The notes under the pieces were generated by a model. The model was not told the DNA's origin. It saw nothing but the letters and a program-made list of their open reading frames with translations, and searched no databases. The position numbers were made by a program, and so were the translations under genes. A DNA stretch of 64,000 bases from assembly GCF_003481825.1 (NCBI RefSeq), contig NZ_QULW01000006.1, positions 103,805 through 167,804 of the forward strand, given 5' to 3'. Positions 35,317 through 44,310 of the stretch are shown here, piece after piece (within the stretch, counting starts at the first letter, position 1; the number at the start of each line of letters is the position of its first letter). This DNA comes from Clostridium sp. OM02-18AC (GTDB taxonomy: Bacteria; Bacillota; Clostridia; Lachnospirales; Lachnospiraceae).

Positions 35317-36048
35317 TCAGCGGCAGAATTCTTCAAAATAATGCTTGTATGTTGCGTAAATCCAGTCACAATGCTGCAGCATATGAAAATATGCATACTC
35401 CGGATCATGGTTTTTCACCGCTTCCAGAATATTGCCATGCTGTTTGCGGATCTCCGACTTGTAGCTTTCCTGACGGACCGGTACAATGAGCGGAAGTGCG
35501 GTGATCGCATTGGACGGCGGCACCGTCGTATCCCAGATCTGCTTTAAAAGCGGATTCTTTAAAATCTCCCACAAGCATCCGTGAAAAGACTGAAGACCGG
35601 TTCCCTTTGCGATGTAGATATCCGTCTCCTCTTCACTGACTGTCTCCTTGTCATGGGCGTAAGCAAATTCCAGGTGTCGGACATCTTCCTCCGTTGCCAT
35701 GATGGCTGCCTGCTTTGCAATAGACGGCTCAATCACACGCCTCGCCTTGGTGGAATACTCAAACTGACGCCAGTATTCCTCAGCCTGGTCTCTCAGTTCA
35801 CCAGGGCTTAAAAGACCGTTCCAGTCAACAACCACAACGCTTCCTTTTCCTTTGTAAGTCTCAATGATGCCGCTGTCGCTCAGCAGTTTCAGTGCCTGGC
35901 GCACCGTCACACGACTGACCCCCGTCAGCTCCATCAGTTCCTTCTCACTCGGAAGAAGATTTCCCTTTTTATAGTCCCCATTGCGGACTGCATTCTTGAT
36001 CTGTTCGAAGACCTGTTCATACAGCGGACTGTTGGATAATTTATTCAC
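35317..36048 (-). CDS. GntR-family (FCD/FadR-type) transcriptional regulator
   Basis: 243 residues. The N-terminal winged helix includes LPSEKELMELTGVSRVTVRQ (about 33-52) and the C-terminal helical FCD domain follows. I set the start at GTG 36048 because GGAAAGGAG lies 9 bases ahead; an ATG at 36072 would put that site inside the coding region. It heads the cluster of C-S lyase, permease, redox trio and esterase, and probably regulates it. Confidence 0.9.
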   Translation of the reverse strand: MNKLSNSPLYEQVFEQIKNAVRNGDYKKGNLLPSEKELMELTGVSRVTVRQALKLLSDSGIIETYKGKGSVVVVDWNGLLSPGELRDQAEEYWRQFEYSTKARRVIEPSIAKQAAIMATEEDVRHLEFAYAHDKETVSEEETDIYIAKGTGLQSFHGCLWEILKNPLLKQIWDTTVPPSNAITALPLIVPVRQESYKSEIRKQHGNILEAVKNHDPEYAYFHMLQHCDWIYATYKHYFEEFCR

Positions 36049-36086
36049 AATCTCATTCTCCTTTCCCGTCATCTGAATGCATTTTC

Positions 36087-36115
36087 AGCATACAACATAT
36101 ATTATAATAAGTCAA
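36087..36115 (-). promoter_or_regulatory. Promoter of the GntR gene
   Basis: On the minus strand, TTGACT (36110-36115), 17 bases, TATGCT (36087-36092). Confidence 0.7.
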
Positions 36116-36255
36116 GTTTCTTTGGTTATTATTTCTGTTTATTCTCATTTTCTTTTTCATTTTCTGTCGTTTTATTCTATTCTCTCTGCGATTTTTCTCT
36201 TTTTTGTATATCTTTTCTCAACTCTTCCTAACTTGTATTAATACAGCTTAGTATC

Positions 36256-36295
36256 AAAAAAGCGTATGATGCTCAAAAAGGCTCATACGCTTTTC
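36256..36295 (-). terminator. Terminator of the GGDEF-EAL gene
   Basis: Perfect 12-bp arms AAAAGCGTATGA (36258-36269) and TCATACGCTTTT (36283-36294). On the minus strand the hairpin ends in TTTTTT. Confidence 0.9.
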
Positions 36296-36310
36296 ATAAC
36301 AGACCGTTTT

Positions 36311-37708
36311 TTATCGTTTCAGTTTTTCCCGTTCCTGATCCAATATGATTTTTGTCTCATCCATGGACTTTCCCAGCACACCGGCAAGAAGCTCCTGCGG
36401 AATCGTCGGGGAATAGTAAAAGCCCTGCTGATAAATGCATCCGAATTTTTCCAGAATATCTAACTGACGCTGTGTTTCCACACCCTCAGCGATCAGACGT
36501 TTGCCCAGTTTATCGGCTGCCTTGATCAGACATTCCACGATCGGTTCCGATCTTGGATCGGTCTCCAGCTGCCACATAAACATCCGCTCAAACTTTAAGG
36601 TATCGACCGGAAGTTCCAGGATCTTGCTGATGCCGGAATAGCCGGAACCGAAATTATTTAAGATCAGCTCTACACCGAGCTCTTTCAGCTGTTCCATGAC
36701 GATTTCGATGGTCACCGGAGCGGTTGTAAGTGCATATTCATCGATTTCAACTGCAAGCTTTCCGGACGGGATCTGATATTTTTCAATCATGCTCTGTACG
36801 GTTGCCACAAAATTTTCCTGGATCAGCAATACCGGAGAAACCGGAACCGCGATCGATTCATATTCCACACCTTTTCGCTCAAGCTCCGCGATTTCCTGTG
36901 CCACGCGCTCCAGCGCATAATATTCCACGCTGCTGATCTGGCCGGTATCCTCCGCGATCGGAACAAACTCTGCACTTCCTACCATGCCGACATCTTTTAC
37001 AAACATGCGCATGTAATACTCGGCGCGGGTAAAACGCTCTTCCTTCGTATTATAAGTCGGGCGGAAGCGGATCTCCAATTCGTGATTTTCCAGTGCAGTG
37101 CTGATGTACTTGGCAATCACCTGTTTGCGTAAAAATGCTGCATGCAGCTTTGTATCGTAGACTGCATACTGGTTGATTCCTGTCTCAGCTGCCCTGCTGA
37201 CTGCCAGATCCAGACATTTTAACAGCTGGTCTGCGCTGTCTGCATAACCCGGATAGGAGCAAAGACCGATCTGGCAGGAACACATGCAGTCTGTCCCGTC
37301 GATCTTCCAGCTCTGGGAGAAACGGTCCAGAATACTTTCTGCCAGCCGCATGGCCTGTCCCTGTGTCCTGCCCTGCAAAATGGTGATGAATTCCACACCC
37401 ACATAGCGGCACACGATACTGCCGGTTTCTTCCCGGAAATACTCCAGAATCTCTTTTAACAGTTCTTCGCAGTAAGAAAATCCAAACAGTTCATTCATCT
37501 GTTTGAAATTCTCGATGTAAAATTTCATGACCACACCTTGTCCGTTTCCGGATATGGCCCGTTCTAACTGGTGACGGCAGACCATGCGGTCACTGTGCAT
37601 CTCGCCTTCCTCTGTATAATCATCCGTCTGAGCTTTTGCCTCAGGCTTTGTCACTGTCGGTTCTTCCACCTGTGCGCCTGTTTTTTTTCGTCCAAATAAG
37701 CCCATCAT
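36311..37708 (-). CDS. Degenerate GGDEF-EAL domain protein
   Basis: A 465-residue cytoplasmic protein with a GGDEF fold (about 45-185) and EAL fold (about 205-455). The GGDEF signature is replaced by VGVEF, the EAL motif by RAEYYMR, and DDFGTGYSS by NNFGSGYSG, so cyclase and probably phosphodiesterase activities are lost. AEGVET is retained. It is more likely a nucleotide-binding or protein-interaction receptor than an enzyme. It sits 32 bases after the chorismate mutase/shikimate kinase gene, and AAGGGGG precedes the ATG. Confidence 0.88.
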   Translation of the reverse strand: MMGLFGRKKTGAQVEEPTVTKPEAKAQTDDYTEEGEMHSDRMVCRHQLERAISGNGQGVVMKFYIENFKQMNELFGFSYCEELLKEILEYFREETGSIVCRYVGVEFITILQGRTQGQAMRLAESILDRFSQSWKIDGTDCMCSCQIGLCSYPGYADSADQLLKCLDLAVSRAAETGINQYAVYDTKLHAAFLRKQVIAKYISTALENHELEIRFRPTYNTKEERFTRAEYYMRMFVKDVGMVGSAEFVPIAEDTGQISSVEYYALERVAQEIAELERKGVEYESIAVPVSPVLLIQENFVATVQSMIEKYQIPSGKLAVEIDEYALTTAPVTIEIVMEQLKELGVELILNNFGSGYSGISKILELPVDTLKFERMFMWQLETDPRSEPIVECLIKAADKLGKRLIAEGVETQRQLDILEKFGCIYQQGFYYSPTIPQELLAGVLGKSMDETKIILDQEREKLKR

Positions 37709-37740
37709 CGAATCCCCCTTTGTATATATTTATCTCTATC

Positions 37741-38544
37741 TTACACATTTACTGCGCTGGTTGCAATATCCAACTGGGTCAGTTTCTCGACAATTTCGCG
37801 GCAGATTTCGTCTGGAGTCTTTCCATCCGTCGGAACGACTACATCGGCTGCGGTTTCGTACATGGTCCGTCTCTTTTCCTGAAGGTTCGCGATAAACTCC
37901 ACATTCATGTTGTCATTCAGGATTGGACGCTCCGTACTGTCCTTTACACGGTTGTAAACCGTCTCCGGAGTTGCAGTCAGAAGCACAACTCTTCCGTGCT
38001 TTCTCATGTGGTCCTTGTTGTCCTCACGCACAACGACACCGCCGCCGCAGGAGACGATCGTCTGTTTGCGCTTCTGAAGTTCAATGAGCGTATTGCTCTC
38101 GAGATTTCGGAAGTATACCTCGCCGTACTCTGCAAAGATCTCGGAAATGGACATGCCCTGTTTCTCCACGATGAGCTGGTCCATCTCCACATAGTTCATC
38201 TCCAGCTGACGTTTCAGTTCTTTCGCAACCGTACTCTTTCCGGCACCCATAAAGCCGATCAGGAAAATGTTGTAATCGAACAGGGCTTTTGCCTGGATCT
38301 TACGGCTGTTCTTTACAATGTACTTGAAGATGTTGAGGATTTCTTCCTCGAATGCATTGTCACCCAGCTTCTGTTTTAAATTGTTCTCCTGCTTCTTCTC
38401 CTGTTCCGGCTGCAGGATCGGGATACCATTCTGCTTTTTATAAGCAATGATCTCCTGGATGCATTCCATACGGTCAACCAGCTGCTTGATGATGATATCG
38501 TCGCATACTCCAATTTTCTTACGGATCTCCTCAATTCTGTCCAT
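37741..38544 (-). CDS. aroK: Chorismate mutase-shikimate kinase fusion protein
   Basis: A 267-residue two-domain enzyme. Residues 1-85 form an AroQ-type chorismate mutase (IRKKI with Arg8, DRM with Arg25, YKK with Lys36, C-terminal SRKIQ). Residues 90-267 form a shikimate kinase with Walker A GFMGAGKST at 97-105, MDQLI, FRNLES, CGGG and RPIL. The two activities lie on either side of chorismate. GAGGAGA precedes the ATG at 38544. The DPERE motif of the mutase is changed to QPEQE, so mutase activity should be tested. It lies beside other shikimate-linked genes. Confidence 0.9.
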   Translation of the reverse strand: MDRIEEIRKKIGVCDDIIIKQLVDRMECIQEIIAYKKQNGIPILQPEQEKKQENNLKQKLGDNAFEEEILNIFKYIVKNSRKIQAKALFDYNIFLIGFMGAGKSTVAKELKRQLEMNYVEMDQLIVEKQGMSISEIFAEYGEVYFRNLESNTLIELQKRKQTIVSCGGGVVVREDNKDHMRKHGRVVLLTATPETVYNRVKDSTERPILNDNMNVEFIANLQEKRRTMYETAADVVVPTDGKTPDEICREIVEKLTQLDIATSAVNV

Positions 38545-38616
38545 TGCACATTCTCCTCTTCCAGCCATGACCGAAACTCCTCTTTTGACCATCCCTGACC
38601 ATCCCTGGCTTTTTTC

Positions 38617-38665
38617 ATTATAACAATTCCGGACACCCCGCAGGTCTGCCTGCGGAATATCCGGA
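38617..38665 (-). promoter_or_regulatory. Nested inverted repeat and extended -10 before the fusion gene
   Basis: TTCCGGA ... TCCGGAA enclose CCGCAGG/CCTGCGG, a strong hairpin after the EamA gene. On the minus strand it is followed by TTGTTATAATG, an extended -10 (TGTTATAAT, 38617-38625) that could start the fusion-gene transcript. Confidence 0.5.
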
Positions 38666-38746
38666 ACCTTTATTCTACTTTCTATGCAATTATATCAGCA
38701 GTTGCAGAAACGCGCAATGATTTTATCACTTTAAAGTGCTGATTTT

Positions 38747-39616
38747 TCATTTTTTTGTAGGTAAAAACGTTACGACAATACCGGAACAGATGAGGATTGC
38801 TCCAACCACGAACTGCCAGGTGATGACCTCATGCAGCAGCACAACACCAAGCACAGCAGAAACCAGCGGCTGTAACGGATAAAACATGGAACAGGTGCTT
38901 GCATTTAACATCTGCAGGCTCTTATTCCAGCAGGTATGTGCCACGGCGGTTCCGAATACGGCAACGAACACGCATGCCAGAAGGGCCACAGCCGTAGGAT
39001 GGCTTCTTGTCATGAACACATTTTCAAAGACTGCTGCCGGAATATTTAACACCAGGGCAATCAGCATACCATAAAGCGCTGTCTGCACCGGATCATAATA
39101 TCCGGAAATTTTGCGGATCGACACAGACGCAGCAGACCACAAAACAACAGAACCTGCTGAGAGTACAATGCCGACCGGATTAATGACGGATGCACCGTTT
39201 CCAAGAATAATATAAACACCGATCAGTGAAACAATGATACTCACTACATTTTTCCAGGTGATCTTCTCCTTTAAGAAGACTGCCGCAAAAATCGAAATCA
39301 TGATTGGGTTTAAGGAATTAATTAAGGATGCAAGAGAACCGGAAAGCAGTGCAGTTCCGCCAAGCTGCAGGATGATTGCAGCAAAATAGCCAAGTCCGCC
39401 CAGAATCAGCAGATACGGCCAGTGTTCCTTCGCAATTTTCTTCTGTCCGCCTTTCCATTTCAGGATTCCATACAGACAGATGACAGAGATCAGATAACGG
39501 CAAAATGACACCGTAACCGGTCCCATTACGGCAAGTGCATACTTGCTCACAACATAAATGCTTCCCCAACAGAAAAAGGTGATCAGTAAATAAAGATATC
39601 CGGCATTTCGCTTCAT
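38747..39616 (-). CDS. EamA/DMT-family transporter
   Basis: Membrane protein of 289 residues with ten helices in two EamA repeats (about 7-140 and 150-285). The family exports or exchanges small metabolites including amino acids and aromatic compounds. It lies between two chorismate-mutase-containing genes on the same strand, so it may move a shikimate- or amino-acid-like compound, but no substrate is readable. Confidence 0.9.
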   Translation of the reverse strand: MKRNAGYLYLLITFFCWGSIYVVSKYALAVMGPVTVSFCRYLISVICLYGILKWKGGQKKIAKEHWPYLLILGGLGYFAAIILQLGGTALLSGSLASLINSLNPIMISIFAAVFLKEKITWKNVVSIIVSLIGVYIILGNGASVINPVGIVLSAGSVVLWSAASVSIRKISGYYDPVQTALYGMLIALVLNIPAAVFENVFMTRSHPTAVALLACVFVAVFGTAVAHTCWNKSLQMLNASTCSMFYPLQPLVSAVLGVVLLHEVITWQFVVGAILICSGIVVTFLPTKK

Positions 39617-39705
39617 GATAAACTTCCTTCCTTATGTACATATGATTCGTCAACTAACGCAAAAGCTGCTGCTCACGCGTTGCGTAAACAGCACAAAACC
39701 TCACA

Positions 39706-39736
39706 CAGCCGTTCGGAACGATATCCCGAACGGCTG
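39706..39736 (-). terminator. Hairpin after the chorismate mutase-like gene
   Basis: Perfect 11-bp arms CAGCCGTTCGG and CCGAACGGCTG with a 9-base loop, about 50 bases past the stop. The T-run is poor, so it may be a weak terminator or RNA-stabilising hairpin. Confidence 0.55.
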
Positions 39737-39787
39737 ATGGATTGTATTGCATATCGGGGATGCGCCAGTGAGCGACGCATCCGCTGA

Positions 39788-40348
39788 TTACTGCAGCGCA
39801 GTAATTTTAAATTCATTTGCTTCTTTGCCAAGCTGACATAACAGTCTTCTCATATCCGGCTCTTTGATATTTCCGTGCAGCTTCAGCACTACCTGTTGCT
39901 CATCGTCCCGGCTGGTTACTTCCATGGCATCGATCAGGATGTCGTTTAAACGGACCATGTTCATGTAAAGATTCAGTTTGCTGTTTTTACGGCTGTCAGT
40001 AAAGTATACCGTAATCTGTTCATGGTCTGTGTTTTCATCAAGACCAGCTGCCTGCAGGGCTTGTGCGATCACCGTTTCCTGCATTCCGGTCAGGATCCCG
40101 TACTGGTATCTGCGGCACACACTCATCAGGTGGCGCAAAAACATGTCATATTCTTTCTTCACCTTTGCGTCAACATCCGCCGTGCGTTTGGCAATGATCT
40201 CATCTTCTCTTACAGGGACAAATACATCCGATCCATTCTCCGCTTTTGCTGCTGCCACATGGTCTGCACAGGCCATGCGCTGTAAAAACAATGGCTTGAT
40301 CTGGGTATCTACCCGGTCAATCTCTTTTCTTACCTCTTCTAAAGTCAT
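39788..40348 (-). CDS. Chorismate mutase-like protein with an extra C-terminal domain
   Basis: 186 residues. The first 90 resemble AroQ chorismate mutase (VRKEID with Arg7, LQRM with Arg24, AAKAE with Lys35, VREDE and CRRYQ). The last 90 residues are not mutase; they have alternating beta and alpha patterns (ITVYFTD, VVLKLHG) that recall ACT-like ligand-binding folds, but this is weak. GGGAGGATG precedes the ATG. It follows FAD1 by 76 bases and is probably co-transcribed with SLC13-1 and FAD1. Isochorismate pyruvate lyase-like activity is an alternative. Confidence 0.8.
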   Translation of the reverse strand: MTLEEVRKEIDRVDTQIKPLFLQRMACADHVAAAKAENGSDVFVPVREDEIIAKRTADVDAKVKKEYDMFLRHLMSVCRRYQYGILTGMQETVIAQALQAAGLDENTDHEQITVYFTDSRKNSKLNLYMNMVRLNDILIDAMEVTSRDDEQQVVLKLHGNIKEPDMRRLLCQLGKEANEFKITALQ

Positions 40349-40424
40349 CTTTCATCCTCCCATTTGCATTGCTGCAGATGTGCTGCCGTGTCCTATCTGA
40401 CAGATGACGACACAATATCTTATT

Positions 40425-41684
40425 TTACACCAATGCCCCCTGTTTTTTCAATACTTCCTGGACATGTTTTACATCCACCGTTCCGTCCAGGGCCTGGCAT
40501 GCTGCTGCAACTCCGGCTGCGTGTCCGGTTGCAAAGCAGGTTCCCATAACACGGACTGCTGCAAATGCCGCTTCATCAGAGGAAATCATACGGCCTGCGC
40601 CGTACAGGTTTTCAATATTTTCCGACTGCAGCGCACCAAGCGGAATATCAAAATAGCTTCCTTCCTTTACCTCCAGATAGGTTGCCATCTTATTGACGTC
40701 TTTATGGATCTCCGGTTTCCACCCGCCGCGCGCCACGCTGTCCGGACATTTTTTCCGGGTAAGCACATCATCCACAGTAATCGTTTCTTTTCCAACCAGC
40801 TTTCTGGTTTCCCGAAAACCGATGGACGGTCCGATCACCGCTAACTCCGCACGCTCCATGCCCGGCATATAAGTTTTTAATGCCTTCACATAGCTGAGCA
40901 CCTGTTTTCTGGTCTCCCGCTCCATGCTGGTAAGGTCTGCTGCCGTCAGTCCCTCCGGGATGACACTTGGAAGCAGGACACAGACAATATCAGAATCTTC
41001 TTTTTTCAGGATAAAGCCTTTTTCTTTGGTAAGATTCGGGATACCGGCCTCTTTTGCCTTTACTACGGCGCGCTCCACGGCTGCCGGTGACATATCACAA
41101 TTCGTGTCTACACCGCTTAAGCGAAACGGTAAGGTTGCCGCCTGCGGACATCCGTCTTCACCACCCCAAACCAGCTTTGCACCGGCAAGGTGGGAGAGGT
41201 TGGCATCTCCGGATGCATCCACAAAGGTTTTAGCCGTTACAGTAAAACTTCCCTCATCATCAGCACACTGGATGGATTCAATGGATCCGTTCTCCATCTT
41301 CGCACTGATCACATACGTATGTAAGAAGTAGTCCACACTTTCTTTTTCAAGCAGATTGTCCATTGCGCATTTTAAGTATTCCGGCTGGAAATTGATGTTA
41401 CGGTTTCCAGTTGCGGAAATGACATAATCCACGGTCGGTCCAAGCGCCTCCATCTCGTTTAAGACGAGCTGTCCAACACCCTCCACAACACGGATTGGAT
41501 TTTCTCCGCATGTAAAAAAGCCACAGAAAGCACTGACTCCGGAATGGGTTGCCTCTCCGCCAAGATAAGCATTCCGCTCTATTAAAAGTGTTTTCGCTCC
41601 TGTCTTTGCAGCTCCAACCGCAGCAGATACTCCGGCGGTTCCTCCTCCGACAACAACGACATCATACTGATACAAACGTTCCAT
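40425..41684 (-). CDS. FAD-dependent oxidoreductase 1 (FAD_oxidored family)
   Basis: A 419-residue cytoplasmic flavoprotein. The ADP-binding loop GGGTAG is at residues 13-18, YLGGEAT near 45, the middle motif GFRETRKLVG near 292 and the C-terminal IHKD and VRVMGTCFATGHAAG. It is one of three diverged paralogues in 12 kb, all beside an SLC13 transporter gene. Family members oxidise or reduce unsaturated or hydroxylated acids using FAD; none of close function is known to me. The IHD motif of the other two is IHK here. Confidence 0.88.
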   Translation of the reverse strand: MERLYQYDVVVVGGGTAGVSAAVGAAKTGAKTLLIERNAYLGGEATHSGVSAFCGFFTCGENPIRVVEGVGQLVLNEMEALGPTVDYVISATGNRNINFQPEYLKCAMDNLLEKESVDYFLHTYVISAKMENGSIESIQCADDEGSFTVTAKTFVDASGDANLSHLAGAKLVWGGEDGCPQAATLPFRLSGVDTNCDMSPAAVERAVVKAKEAGIPNLTKEKGFILKKEDSDIVCVLLPSVIPEGLTAADLTSMERETRKQVLSYVKALKTYMPGMERAELAVIGPSIGFRETRKLVGKETITVDDVLTRKKCPDSVARGGWKPEIHKDVNKMATYLEVKEGSYFDIPLGALQSENIENLYGAGRMISSDEAAFAAVRVMGTCFATGHAAGVAAACQALDGTVDVKHVQEVLKKQGALV

Positions 41685-41728
41685 ATTGCTCTATACTCCT
41701 TTTTTTTGCCAATGATGAGGTTCTCTTT

Positions 41729-43189
41729 TTAACCAATGACCAATGCTCCCAGCGGGTATGCAAAGAATGTCAGGACAAGCAGTGCCATCAGTGCGAAAAT
41801 ACCGCCCCAGATAAACATATCTTTCGTCGTGGTCCACCCGGAACCGATTGCCACGGTGTTGATGGTACTCTGACCTGCCGGTGTCATGTTGCAGACTGCT
41901 GCTGCGATACCAACCATACATACTACAGAACCAACACTTACGCTTCCAGCCGGAAGTGCAGTTAAAACAGACAGTGCGACTGCACTTACTACGGTTGTGG
42001 TAACAATATTGGAAGAAAAGTTTGTCTCAAGCAGTGCCCACAGCATGAAGAATAAGATCATACCGGTAAGCGGAAGTGCTGCAGTCAACGGAGACAGGGA
42101 TGCAGTCAGCCAGTCGCTGATACCGATATCTGCGTTGGTCAGGCAGGAACCAAGCCAGGTTGCTGCGCCGGTCATAAGGATACTTCCCCACAGAATTCCT
42201 TTGGTAACGCCTTCCTTGAAGTTTAAGATGCGCTCGCCATCCACTTTGGTGATGAACAGAAGGATGCAGCCTAATAACGGAGGCATTGCGGTAGACCAGC
42301 CATTGATGGTCTTGTAAAGATCCGGGAAGCTGCCTTTGATCAGGCTCGGACCAACCCATAAAAATACGGTTAATCCTACAACACCAAGAATGATTTTCTC
42401 TTTGGTGTCTGCCTTCGGAACCGTTCCACGCAGTCCCATTGCGTTCTCCGGTTTGATCTCATGGATATCATCCGGGCGATAAATGAACTTAAATACCAGG
42501 ATCAGCAGGATAATGAGGAGAATACCGGTCGGAATTCCCATTGCCATGAACTGGAACTGATTGACATCATTTCCGGTTGCTGCATTATAATAACCAATTG
42601 CCATAGTCGGCCATACATGTCCGATTGCCGTCATACCGGAAGAAAGGCTGATGCAGAAAGCGGTTCCCATCATGATCATGTTGCCGGTCTTTCCGCCCTT
42701 CTTCACACCGAGTACCTGGAAGATATCCTCAAGGAATGGCATGAATGCAACGAACAAAACAGACGGGGATACGAATAAGCCCATGAAGGTAACTGCTGCA
42801 AACAGGAAGCAGACAAAGTACCATGGTCCCTTTCTTGCAATCTTGTTTGTGATAAAGGATACCGTACAGCGCCTTACAAAGTTTGTCTTGGAAAGCGGAT
42901 ATATCAGCATAAAGGTAAAGATCAAAAATGCTACCGTCGTGTTGCCAAATGCTCCTGAAAATGTTTTTGAAAAACCAAACGTTGGCAGAAAGCCAAGTGC
43001 CATTAACGTGATCATGCTCGGCCAGTCAATGGAAATGGTGATCCACATGATCAGGGAACCGAAGAATACGCCAAGTACTCCGATTGCCTCAGAGGAAAGT
43101 CCTCCAAACTCCGGGACAAACCGTGACCCGATGATGATTGCCAGCGACAGGATCAAAAAGATTGTGTCTTTGCTGCTTTTGCTTTTCAT
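41729..43189 (-). CDS. SLC13/DASS-type carboxylate transporter 1
   Basis: Sodium/carboxylate symporter-like protein of 486 residues with about 12 membrane segments and two hairpin loops. The second substrate motif reads SNI in TNFSSNIVTTT where DASS proteins have SNT, and the first reads SGMTAIGHV. AAAGGGG lies before the ATG. It is the first gene of the SLC13-1/FAD1/chorismate mutase unit, with a strong promoter that overlaps a divergent LysR promoter. The substrate is an organic acid, not further identified. Confidence 0.9.
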   Translation of the reverse strand: MKSKSSKDTIFLILSLAIIIGSRFVPEFGGLSSEAIGVLGVFFGSLIMWITISIDWPSMITLMALGFLPTFGFSKTFSGAFGNTTVAFLIFTFMLIYPLSKTNFVRRCTVSFITNKIARKGPWYFVCFLFAAVTFMGLFVSPSVLFVAFMPFLEDIFQVLGVKKGGKTGNMIMMGTAFCISLSSGMTAIGHVWPTMAIGYYNAATGNDVNQFQFMAMGIPTGILLIILLILVFKFIYRPDDIHEIKPENAMGLRGTVPKADTKEKIILGVVGLTVFLWVGPSLIKGSFPDLYKTINGWSTAMPPLLGCILLFITKVDGERILNFKEGVTKGILWGSILMTGAATWLGSCLTNADIGISDWLTASLSPLTAALPLTGMILFFMLWALLETNFSSNIVTTTVVSAVALSVLTALPAGSVSVGSVVCMVGIAAAVCNMTPAGQSTINTVAIGSGWTTTKDMFIWGGIFALMALLVLTFFAYPLGALVIG

Positions 43190-43269
43190 AATAAAACCCC
43201 TTTCTTTGTTGCCGTTTCCGGATTCGTCAACCTCGACCGCAACTTTATTCCTTTGTTTTTGTATTTTTT

Positions 43270-43298
43270 ATGATACAAAGGTTATTGACATTTGTAAA
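43270..43298 (-). promoter_or_regulatory. Promoter of the SLC13-1/FAD1 operon
   Basis: On the minus strand, TTTACA (43293-43298), 17 bases, TATCAT (43270-43275). The -10 lies in an inverted repeat TTTGTAT/ATACAAA. Confidence 0.75.
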
Positions 43299-43313
43299 AT
43301 ATCATAATATTAT
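43285..43313 (+). promoter_or_regulatory. Promoter of the tandem LysR genes
   Basis: TTGACA (43285-43290), 17 bases, TATTAT (43308-43313). The -35 regions of this promoter and the divergent one interlock, so only one polymerase can bind at a time. Confidence 0.82.
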
Positions 43314-43404
43314 CAAATCGATAAGTTATTCCTATATCATCGTATTTTTTTAGATACATATCACAAAAATTTTATTTTTTCACGCAAAAAGGAGCTTTTT
43401 TCTC

Positions 43405-44310
43405 ATGCAAATGCAACAATTACGCTACTTTCTTGAAATTGCCAAGGAGAAAAACATCTCTGCGGCAGCGAAAAATCTGTACCTGTCGCAGCCCTCTCTT
43501 TCCCAGCAGATCATGAAACTGGAACAGGAACTGGAGGTACCGCTTCTCATCCGCCACTCCAAATCGGTTTCCCTGACCGATGCCGGGGAACAGTTTGCCC
43601 ACCATGCACAGAGAATCTTAGGCGGTGTGGACCAGCTCACAGAACTGATGCACAAGCAGAGTATCCTGGAAGCAGGAACTTTGCGAATCGGCCTGTTGTG
43701 GATCGCCGGTTATACCAACTTTTTACAGATCTTAAGTGACTATCACTGTCTCCACCCGGGCTTAAACTATTCCTTTATGGTAAACGGAAGTGCTCATCTG
43801 CAACAGATGCTTCTGGACCGTAAGATCCATGCAGCGTTCATCATCGCCACAGAAGAACAGCTCGAACAGGAGCCGGATTTCTACTACTGTAAAGTTCAGG
43901 ATGATTTTTACTCCATCATCACCTCCCATCAGAGTCCACTGACACTAAAAAAGACGGTTTCTGTAGAAGACTTAAAAGATGTTCCTGTCATTATGCCTTC
44001 CCCCGCGTCCGCACTGCGAAAAAGTCTGGACCGGATCTTTGAAGAAAACAACATCACACCCAACATTCTCTGCGAAACCAGCCAATCCGATCTGGTCATC
44101 CAGCTGGCTGCCCATGATCTGGGTGTCGGTATCTCTTCCAAAAGCATTGCTACAAGCATGCAGGACGGTTCCTTTGCCATCATTCCTTTCGAAAACCGCC
44201 TGCACCGCTCTATTTATTATGTAACGTTAAAAGAGCTTCTGGATTATCCATCCATCCGCTCTTTTACCAGGTATGTGAAACGTTATCAGTTAGAAAGGAA
44301 ACCGCTATGA
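43405..44310 (+). CDS. LysR-family transcriptional regulator (a)
   Basis: 301 residues with helix-turn-helix ISAAAKNLYLSQPSLSQQI (about 17-35) and effector domain. AAGGAGC lies 9 bases before the ATG. Its last bases overlap the start of the next LysR gene (ATGA), so both are made from one RNA. It is divergent from SLC13-1/FAD1 and is the likely regulator of that unit. Confidence 0.94.
   Translation: MQMQQLRYFLEIAKEKNISAAAKNLYLSQPSLSQQIMKLEQELEVPLLIRHSKSVSLTDAGEQFAHHAQRILGGVDQLTELMHKQSILEAGTLRIGLLWIAGYTNFLQILSDYHCLHPGLNYSFMVNGSAHLQQMLLDRKIHAAFIIATEEQLEQEPDFYYCKVQDDFYSIITSHQSPLTLKKTVSVEDLKDVPVIMPSPASALRKSLDRIFEENNITPNILCETSQSDLVIQLAAHDLGVGISSKSIATSMQDGSFAIIPFENRLHRSIYYVTLKELLDYPSIRSFTRYVKRYQLERKPL

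Noticed and set aside
38587..38606. Tandem GACCATCCCT repeat before the fusion gene
   Set aside because: Only two copies of 10 bases, with no periodicity or other supporting signal.
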